IMG/VR virus record: IMGVR_UViG_3300044858_003165
Span: 1 to 35,444 of that record
Strand: one strand, 5' to 3'
Source: a virus
DNA length: 35,444 bases
The notes under the pieces were generated by a model, which was given only the letters and a program-made list of their open reading frames with translations, was not told the origin of the DNA and made no database searches. Of this stretch, positions 30,923-35,444 are shown piece after piece. Numbering within the stretch: position 1 is the stretch's first letter; every line of letters starts with the position of its first letter. A program made the translations under genes and the position numbers.

Positions 30923-30951
30923 AAGATAGCCGGTGGCTAGCCGCTTGTCAA
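30923..30951 (-). promoter_or_regulatory. Strong leftward promoter
   Basis: On the minus strand, TTGACA (30951-30946), a 17-bp spacer and TATCTT (30928-30923). It has a consensus -35 and a good -10. A GGCTAGCC palindrome (30935-30942) lies in the spacer. Confidence 0.75.
30935..30942. promoter_or_regulatory. RHH operator, left copy (GGCTAGCC)
   Basis: Perfect 8-bp palindrome in the spacer of the leftward promoter. The second copy is 23 bp away, near two helical turns. A further TAGCC half-site lies at 30927-30931. Arrays of short palindromes are usual for ribbon-helix-helix repressors. Confidence 0.6.
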
Positions 30952-30973
30952 CCCACTGGCTAGCCGGTATGGT
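30945..30973 (+). promoter_or_regulatory. Rightward promoter of the RHH regulator, leaderless
   Basis: TTGTCA (30945-30950), a 17-bp spacer and TATGGT (30968-30973). The predicted start, about 7 nt later, is the ATG at 30980. Its -35 overlaps the leftward -35 almost completely, so the two promoters should exclude each other. Confidence 0.65.
30958..30965. promoter_or_regulatory. RHH operator, right copy (GGCTAGCC)
   Basis: Second perfect palindrome, in the spacer of the rightward promoter, placed almost symmetrically to the left copy about the shared -35 region. Confidence 0.6.
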
Positions 30974-30979
30974 GCGCCT

Positions 30980-31174
30980 ATGGCAGAGCACCTGAAAAAG
31001 CAGTTAGCGGTTCGACTGGATGATGAATCGCACAAGCGGCTGAACCGGCTGGCGAAGCGCCACGGCGGGAAGGCCGCGACAATCGAGGCGGCGCTGAGGC
31101 TGCTGGATGGACGAAATGACATGACCGACGAGGAAGCCATCGAGTGGCTTCGATGTCGGCTCAAAATGAAATGA
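30980..31174 (+). CDS. Ribbon-helix-helix (CopG/Arc-like) regulator (64 aa)
   Basis: KKQLAVRLDDESHKRLNRLA (residues 6-25) then a KHGGKAATIEAALRLL helix is the beta-alpha-alpha layout of RHH repressors. The strand KQLAVRL would insert into the DNA major groove as a dimer. The C-terminal extension is short and acidic then basic. The mRNA appears leaderless, with ATG at the predicted transcription start and no SD. It probably represses its own and the divergent promoter through the GGCTAGCC sites. An antitoxin is an alternative, but no toxin gene is next to it. A terminator follows directly. Confidence 0.78.
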   Translation: MAEHLKKQLAVRLDDESHKRLNRLAKRHGGKAATIEAALRLLDGRNDMTDEEAIEWLRCRLKMK

Positions 31175-31179
31175 ACCCC

Positions 31180-31209
31180 AGGGCCTCGCGAAAGCGGGGC
31201 CTTTTTCTT
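31180..31209 (+). terminator. Intrinsic terminator of the RHH gene
   Basis: GGCCTCGC (31182-31189), GAAA tetraloop, GCGGGGCC (31194-31201): an 8-bp stem with one U-G pair, then TTTTTCTT. The SD GGAG of the next gene follows directly (31210-31213). Confidence 0.8.
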
Positions 31210-31220
31210 GGAGCATGTGA

Positions 31221-32093
31221 GTGCCTGGATATCGCTTAGACGTGCCGTGGCCGTTTGCCTTGACGACCGCAGCGCTGACGCGCACCGGCGCGAAGATCAC
31301 GGTGTATGAGAACAACACCACAACGAAGGTGAACCTGTTTTCAGATCGCGCCGCGACAGTCGCTGCGGCCAATCCGATCGAGAGCGTCGCGGGGTACTTC
31401 CCTGTGCGCTATGTCGCCACCGCTGCGCTGCATACGCTGCTGTGGGAGGACACAGACGGCACGGATCGCCTCACGGCCAACGACATCGCGCCATTCCAAG
31501 ACTCCATGCAATCGAACGCGAGCAACCAAGCGCTTGACCCCGGCCTGACAGCCTTCGCCGCGCTGACCATCGCAGCCAACAAACTGCCGTATGGCACCGG
31601 CTCCGACACGTTTGCGACGACGGACTTCACCGCCTTCATGCGGACGCTGCTGGACGACGCCGACGCGGCGACGGCCTGCACGACGCTGGGCGCATGGCAG
31701 ACGGCCAATACGGCAAGCGCCGCCAATATTCGCGCCAACACGGCGGATAAGGTGATTGACACGGACGCGGCGTGGTCATCACTCGCGCCGGTAGCGCTGA
31801 CCGATGCGGCGACGGTCGCGATGGACATGAACGCGGGGCTTAACTTTACGCTGGCGATTGCGGGCAACCGCACACTAGGCCAGCCGACGAACCAGAAGCA
31901 GGGGCAAACCGGCTGGATCGAGATCACGCAGGATGGTGCAGGATCGCGCACGCTGGCTTATCACTCATCGTGGAAGTTCGCTGGCGGCTCCGATCCGGTG
32001 TTGTCAACGGCGGCGGGCGCGATTGACGTTCTGCATTATAACGTACTTGCAACGGATCGGATCGAGGCGACGCTTGTGAAGGCGATCGCCTGA
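31221..32093 (+). CDS. Tail fibre-like protein (290 aa)
   Basis: Starts at GTG 31221 with GGAG 7 nt upstream; the nearby ATG at 31215 is followed at once by TGA. The N-terminus ([20 protein letters not shown]) and the [20 protein letters not shown] then [20 protein letters not shown] segment (about 110-150) are typical of phage fibre or receptor-binding proteins. The C-terminal part is beta-rich ([20 protein letters not shown]). It may be a second receptor-binding fibre besides the tailspike. Confidence 0.7.
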   Translation: MPGYRLDVPWPFALTTAALTRTGAKITVYENNTTTKVNLFSDRAATVAAANPIESVAGYFPVRYVATAALHTLLWEDTDGTDRLTANDIAPFQDSMQSNASNQALDPGLTAFAALTIAANKLPYGTGSDTFATTDFTAFMRTLLDDADAATACTTLGAWQTANTASAANIRANTADKVIDTDAAWSSLAPVALTDAATVAMDMNAGLNFTLAIAGNRTLGQPTNQKQGQTGWIEITQDGAGSRTLAYHSSWKFAGGSDPVLSTAAGAIDVLHYNVLATDRIEATLVKAIA

Positions 32094-32500
32094 TGCCGTT
32101 GCCTTTTATGATGAGCGCATTCCCGGCAGGGGAAGCGATGGCAAGCGCCCCAAGCGGTGCGGCGATTACGCTGAGCGGCACGCTCAACGCGACCGATACA
32201 AGCAGCACGATCAACTCGACCGCGCGCACAGTCACAGTCCCGGCAGGCAATAGCGGCATCATCCGCTTTACCGATCTGCAAGCGCTTGGCGACGGCGCGA
32301 TCTTGCGTCTGTCAAAAAACGGCGGCGCTTACGACACGCTGTTCGACGGATACGAAGAGACGTTCGCCAACGGTGACACCATTCTGCTCTCTGCCATCGG
32401 CGCGCTTAACCCCGGTGACGGCGTGCAGATCACGCTGATCGACGCCACGAACGGTTCGCAGATTGCGACCCACGGCACGCCACAGATTTACCGAGTGTGA
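32093..32500 (+). CDS. Small virion-associated protein, beta-rich (135 aa)
   Basis: Begins right at the fibre stop, sharing one base. After a short hydrophobic N-terminus it has Thr/Ser-rich strands (SGTLNATDTSSTINSTARTV) and a GNSGIIRFTDLQALGDGAIL block, as in fibre-tip or chaperone-like domains. No family is recognised. Its position suggests a partner of the 31221 fibre. Confidence 0.6.
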   Translation: MPLPFMMSAFPAGEAMASAPSGAAITLSGTLNATDTSSTINSTARTVTVPAGNSGIIRFTDLQALGDGAILRLSKNGGAYDTLFDGYEETFANGDTILLSAIGALNPGDGVQITLIDATNGSQIATHGTPQIYRV

Positions 32501-32508
32501 GGACACAC

Positions 32509-33438
32509 ATGAACGCACGAGCAGAACTCGGCCGCGAGGCTGAAGCGATCCTGTACGCGGGAGGCTTCCGCAATGCCGCCGCCAAGCATCACGGCCCGTT
32601 CTGGACGCTCTACGGCGTGTTCGCCGGCAACGAGCACAGCGGGGCCACGCACAAGCAGGCGAACCCGCAAGACCCGCGCGAGCTGGCGCGTGTGCTGGTC
32701 GCGCGGGTGCAGGCCGAGCCGGACGTGATCGCGGACGAGCCCGAGGCGCCGGAAACGGTGGAGGAGACATTCGCGCCAGGCGAGGGGCCGTTTGACCCGC
32801 AGCCCGAACCGGAGCAGATTCCAGCGCATGAGACACACGGCGAAACTGGCGAAGTTGCGGCGCAAGATGATGAAGTTTACGCCGCTGTCGAGCCTTACAA
32901 TTCAGGGCCAGTGTTCGATGCTGACACTTCCTCCGGGCATGGTGAAAGCGACGATGACGAACAGCCGGGGCGAGATGATCCCGGAGCGGTTCTCGACGCC
33001 GACTACACGCTGCCCGAAATCGAGCTAATCCCGCCCGAGCTTGACCCTGACTTCGGGGCCGAGCTTCTGGAGTTTGAAGGCGAGCTGGCTGCTGAGCCCG
33101 AGCCGGAAGCGTCCGGCGCGTTCATCTTTGGCGACAATCTCGATCAGAAGCGCACGGCGGCGATTGGCCTTGTCGTGCAAGCCGCCATCGTACGGATGCC
33201 AGCGATCACGCCGGCAGACGACGCCCGCCTCGCAGAGCTTCGCAATTTCACGCTGGGCGTCTCTGAGGGGCGCTGGGCGAACGATCCGAGCAAGCAGGCC
33301 GAGCTAGAGGGGCTTGAGCTGATCGCGTCGTTGGCGCGTCAGGTTGAGGCTGCGCGCGACGCCAAGGTGGCGTTCCTCGTCTCCGCGACGCGCGAGCAGA
33401 TCGAGGCGTTCGACCCTGAGAGCGATTGGCCTGCATGA
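32509..33438 (+). CDS. Acidic hypothetical protein (309 aa)
   Basis: The N-terminal 55 residues (ARAELGREAEAILYAGGFRN then HGPFWTLYGVF) look folded. Residues about 65-205 are an acidic, disordered Glu/Asp/Pro linker, and the C-terminal 105 residues (DQKRTAAIGLVVQAAIVRMP onwards) form helices. I chose ATG 32509 with GAGG 6 nt upstream; a GTG at 32497 would overlap the previous stop as GTGA and add 4 residues. Function unknown; the context is between fibre and lysis genes. Confidence 0.6.
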   Translation: MNARAELGREAEAILYAGGFRNAAAKHHGPFWTLYGVFAGNEHSGATHKQANPQDPRELARVLVARVQAEPDVIADEPEAPETVEETFAPGEGPFDPQPEPEQIPAHETHGETGEVAAQDDEVYAAVEPYNSGPVFDADTSSGHGESDDDEQPGRDDPGAVLDADYTLPEIELIPPELDPDFGAELLEFEGELAAEPEPEASGAFIFGDNLDQKRTAAIGLVVQAAIVRMPAITPADDARLAELRNFTLGVSEGRWANDPSKQAELEGLELIASLARQVEAARDAKVAFLVSATREQIEAFDPESDWPA

Positions 33439-33812
33439 CCCCGCCGCGCCCTGAAGGCTGGCTCCACCGCGCGCCGCGCCCGCTCGTCATGTGGCTGGCC
33501 GTGCTCATGGTGGTCTGCGTCATCGCCTTCTTCATCGCCATCGGCACAGCCATCGCCACGGCGTTCCAGCGCGCCGCCGAGACGGGCCAGCCGGTCCCGG
33601 ACATGAGCGGGGGCCTTGCCGCCGTCATGACGGGCCTCGCGGCGCTCCTGCCTGCGCTGGCGTCGTTCTGGCAAATCTTCAACCAGCGCCACATTGAGCG
33701 CAGGGACGAAATCGCGCGCGGGGGTGCGCCTAGCCCTTTTCCCCAAGCCGCGCCGCCGCCCGAGCCTTCGCCAACTGGCGGGCTCGTCAACAACGAGGCC
33801 CTAGAGCAATGA
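33435..33812 (+). CDS. Holin candidate, two membrane helices (125 aa)
   Basis: Two hydrophobic helices at about 17-44 (WLAVLMVVCVIAFFIAIGTA) and about 60-80 (GLAAVMTGLAALLPALASFW), then a charged segment and a Pro-rich tail. Size and topology suit a class II-type holin. It lies directly ahead of the spanin pair, with ATGA overlaps on both sides. No endolysin gene is present nearby, which weakens but does not exclude the call. Confidence 0.6.
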   Translation: MTPPRPEGWLHRAPRPLVMWLAVLMVVCVIAFFIAIGTAIATAFQRAAETGQPVPDMSGGLAAVMTGLAALLPALASFWQIFNQRHIERRDEIARGGAPSPFPQAAPPPEPSPTGGLVNNEALEQ

Positions 33813-34603
33813 CCATGCACCCCGTCCCTGCGCGTCTCATCCGTGGAGCGCGCCGGACAGGGGCGTTCGTGTGGCGCAAGGTCCGCGACCCGCTGGGGCG
33901 CCGCCGCCACGTCACCGAGGGCCAGGAAGTCACAGCCCAGGAAACGCGGACCATGCTGGGCCTCATGGCCGACGCCAACGCCGCTGGCGCGTCCATGACC
34001 GACGAACAGCGGCTTATGCTGATCCAGGCAGCACCCGGGATGCGCGCGCGCGAGGCGGTGCTGCTGAGCATCCCGAACCGATCGACGGTGGAGGAGAACG
34101 AGCTGCACATGATCCGGCGCGAGATGGCGGCGCTGGAGGGGCGTCCGGTGGTTCAACCGCGGCGCTTCCTCCCGGCCATCCCTGCGGTCGCGGGCTTTGC
34201 CGTGCGCCCCTGGATGCTCTGGGGCGGCGCGCTGGCCGCTGTGGCGCTCTGGGGCGGATACAATGACGTGCGCGCGGGCAGGGCTGAGAACCGGCGCGAC
34301 GAGGCCGAGGCCAACCTAGCGCGCGCCGAGCGCACCTTGGCCGCAACAACGACAGAGCGCGATTTGCTTGCTGACGCTGTTGCCTCTGCGGACGCACAGA
34401 CCCAACGAACAGCCGAGACGATTGAAGCAGAGCGCGCCCGGCGACTAGCGGCCGAACGCGAAGCCCGGAGGATCAGGAATGAAATGGAACGTGCGCGCGC
34501 TGGCGCTGGCTCCGTCGATTATGGGTTTGGGAGCGTGCGGGACACTGGGGCTGGATCGCCCGGCGCCGGTGGTGGTGACGCAGCCGGTCGTGATCCCGGC
34601 TGA
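33809..34603 (+). CDS. Inner-membrane spanin, Rz-like (264 aa)
   Basis: One membrane helix at about 132-151 (VRPWMLWGGALAAVALWGGY), then a periplasmic coiled coil (about 155-230, repeated ERA/EAERARR heptads) and a Gly-rich tail. This is the i-spanin layout, and the partner lipoprotein starts inside the gene in another frame, as in Rz/Rz1. Unusually, about 130 residues precede the membrane helix; classical Rz starts with it. The long cytoplasmic part includes a helical region (40-110). Confidence 0.65.
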   Translation: MTMHPVPARLIRGARRTGAFVWRKVRDPLGRRRHVTEGQEVTAQETRTMLGLMADANAAGASMTDEQRLMLIQAAPGMRAREAVLLSIPNRSTVEENELHMIRREMAALEGRPVVQPRRFLPAIPAVAGFAVRPWMLWGGALAAVALWGGYNDVRAGRAENRRDEAEANLARAERTLAATTTERDLLADAVASADAQTQRTAETIEAERARRLAAEREARRIRNEMERARAGAGSVDYGFGSVRDTGAGSPGAGGGDAAGRDPG

Positions 34604-34823
34604 GTGCCGCCTTGATCCGGTGGAGCCCCGCGAGGTTTCTGAGCCGTCTCTCCTTCCTGAAAGCGGCGTCACGCCGATGGAAGTCGCCCGCAATTCGCTA
34701 GCAAACGCGCGGCTGGCTTTCCTGTTCTGGCAGGACAAGGCGTCGGCCGAGCGCGAGGCGCGCGAGACGAACGCTGCGACGCAAAGCGCGTGTGCGGCAT
34801 GGGCGCGGAGGCAGGACCAATGA
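34479..34823 (+). CDS. Outer-membrane spanin lipoprotein, Rz1-like (114 aa)
   Basis: Signal peptide with lipobox LGAC (residues 17-20) after MKWNVRALALAPSIMG; the mature protein starts at Cys20 and has a Pro-rich start (DRPAPVVVTQPVVIP). The gene starts in the +1 frame 125 nt before the end of the Rz-like gene and runs 220 nt past it, the partly overlapping arrangement known for spanin pairs. AGG/AGGA words lie upstream of the ATG. Together with the i-spanin it would fuse inner and outer membranes at lysis. Confidence 0.72.
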   Translation: MKWNVRALALAPSIMGLGACGTLGLDRPAPVVVTQPVVIPAECRLDPVEPREVSEPSLLPESGVTPMEVARNSLANARLAFLFWQDKASAEREARETNAATQSACAAWARRQDQ

Positions 34824-34891
34824 CCGGCCTTCTCTTCGTGTGCGCCGTCATCTGCATTTTGTGCGTCGGCTTTTGGATCGCTGGGAAATGA
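34820..34891 (+). CDS. Single-helix membrane miniprotein (23 aa)
   Basis: Almost the whole peptide is one hydrophobic helix with three cysteines (TGLLFVCAVICILCVGFWIAG). Its start and stop overlap both neighbours as ATGA. It lies in the lysis cassette, so it may be a small holin or antiholin-like modulator. Confidence 0.5.
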   Translation: MTGLLFVCAVICILCVGFWIAGK

Positions 34892-35307
34892 TGGAGCGGG
34901 ATTTGGACAATGGGCTGGGGCAATACGTTACCTACCGCGAGCACATCGCCGCGAAAGAGGAGGCGCAGAAGCGTCAGTCAGCCGTGGAAATGGAAGTGGC
35001 CACAATCCGGGCAGCGCTCATGCACTTGCCCGATGACGTGCGAAAACTGACGGACGCGGTGCAGACGCTGGCCTCAAAGATGCCAGCACAATCGGGCCAG
35101 ACCGACTCTCTGGCGCAAGCCATCAATGCGCAATCGCTGGCGATGCAGCGCATGTTTGACACGATGAAGCAGCATCCAACCACGGCTGCGGAGCTGTTGA
35201 AATTACTGAACACCCAGCCGCCCGGTTCAAGCGGCAAGACCTGGGCTCTCGTCGGTGCGCTCGCAATGGTTGCGCTCTTCTTGGGCTGGCAGGCATTTTC
35301 AGGATAG
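34888..35307 (+). CDS. Tail-anchored coiled-coil membrane protein (139 aa)
   Basis: A long helical, charged segment (about 15-110) followed by one C-terminal membrane helix (TWALVGALAMVALFLGW, 118-134). This tail-anchored layout occurs in phage lysis cassettes and fits a holin or antiholin of type III topology, although it is longer than usual. I start at ATG 34888 (ATGA overlap); ATG 34891 is equally possible. An upstream frame extension would read through the spanin region and is unlikely. Confidence 0.58.
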   Translation: MMERDLDNGLGQYVTYREHIAAKEEAQKRQSAVEMEVATIRAALMHLPDDVRKLTDAVQTLASKMPAQSGQTDSLAQAINAQSLAMQRMFDTMKQHPTTAAELLKLLNTQPPGSSGKTWALVGALAMVALFLGWQAFSG

Positions 35308-35311
35308 GTGA

Positions 35312-35444
35312 ATGATCGAAAAGCTGAAAGAGGCGGCGGCTTCCGCGCGCCTGAAAGCTGGCGTGTGGATGCGTGAGCGCAAGGAGAAGCAGGAAGCGCA
35401 GAAGGCGCTGAACAGCGAGCACGGCCACGGGCGCTTTTTCCTTC
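35312..35444 (+). CDS. Basic helical hypothetical protein, 3' end outside window
   Basis: ATG 35312, with AGGATAGGTGA upstream as a weak SD, opens a frame that runs to the window end (44 residues visible). It starts MIEKLKEAAASARLKAGVWM and then has Lys/Arg/Glu-rich helix. Function cannot be judged. Endolysin or integration genes, absent from the rest of the window, may lie beyond this point. Confidence 0.5.
   Translation, partial: MIEKLKEAAASARLKAGVWMRERKEKQEAQKALNSEHGHGRFFL

Noticed and set aside
30980-31174. RHH gene considered as an antitoxin of a toxin-antitoxin pair
   Set aside because: A terminator follows directly, no toxin-sized partner is next to it on the same strand, and the divergent neighbour is a four-helix membrane protein.
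1-35444. tRNA genes, integrase, DNA polymerase, CRISPR array and insertion sequences
   Set aside because: I looked for cloverleaf-like blocks, tyrosine or serine recombinase motifs, polymerase motifs, spaced repeats and transposase-like frames and saw none that I could support.

Overview
The window is most of the genome of a tailed bacteriophage or prophage with a short, P22-like tail. It is GC-rich, densely packed and almost entirely on the + strand. A P22-type portal, a gp4-like tail accessory protein, a gp10-like packaged-DNA stabilisation protein, a beta-helix tailspike and a run of DNA-ejection proteins point to podovirus morphology. The major capsid protein looks like the N4-gp56 family. 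A GcrA-family regulator strongly suggests an alphaproteobacterial host, because GcrA and the GANTC methylase CcrM belong to that class; the genus cannot be read from the sequence. Both window ends cut genes. I recognise no integrase, endolysin, DNA polymerase or tRNA here, so part of the genome probably lies outside.

Layout. (1) 1-653: a divergent control region. Two small minus-strand genes face a Cro/C1-type HTH regulator across two matching operators. (2) 829-2867: a DNA-modification and host-control cassette with a membrane miniprotein, a beta-class DNA methyltransferase, a GcrA-like regulator and a Mom-like DNA-modification protein. (3) 2864-6650: a replication module of DnaB-like helicase, DUF1376/loader-like protein, VRR-NUC nuclease and a free-standing DnaA domain-IV-like protein. 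(4) 6651-6935: a non-coding island with a terminator and a large nested inverted repeat. (5) 6936-9328: basic miniproteins and the terminase subunits. (6) 9313-18568: portal, scaffold, capsid and accessory structural proteins, including a tandem paralogue pair. (7) 18565-29985: tailspike, gp4-like, gp10-like, fibre-like, GNAT and ejection proteins; one of the last carries an apparent ADP-ribosyltransferase-type domain. (8) 29982-31174: a minus-strand lipoprotein and a membrane protein, divergent from a ribbon-helix-helix regulator. (9) 31221-35444: fibre-like genes and a lysis cassette with holin candidates and overlapping spanins.

Most + strand genes overlap by four bases (ATGA or GTGA) or by one, so long translationally coupled operons are likely. 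Both small regulators appear to be made from leaderless transcripts, each promoter's -10 box ending about 7 nt before the start codon. The methyltransferase, GcrA-like and DnaA-IV-like proteins match three arms of the alphaproteobacterial cell-cycle circuit. The Mom-like gene translationally coupled to the GcrA-like gene suggests methylation-linked control of DNA hypermodification. All functions come from reading motifs by eye; no database search was run.
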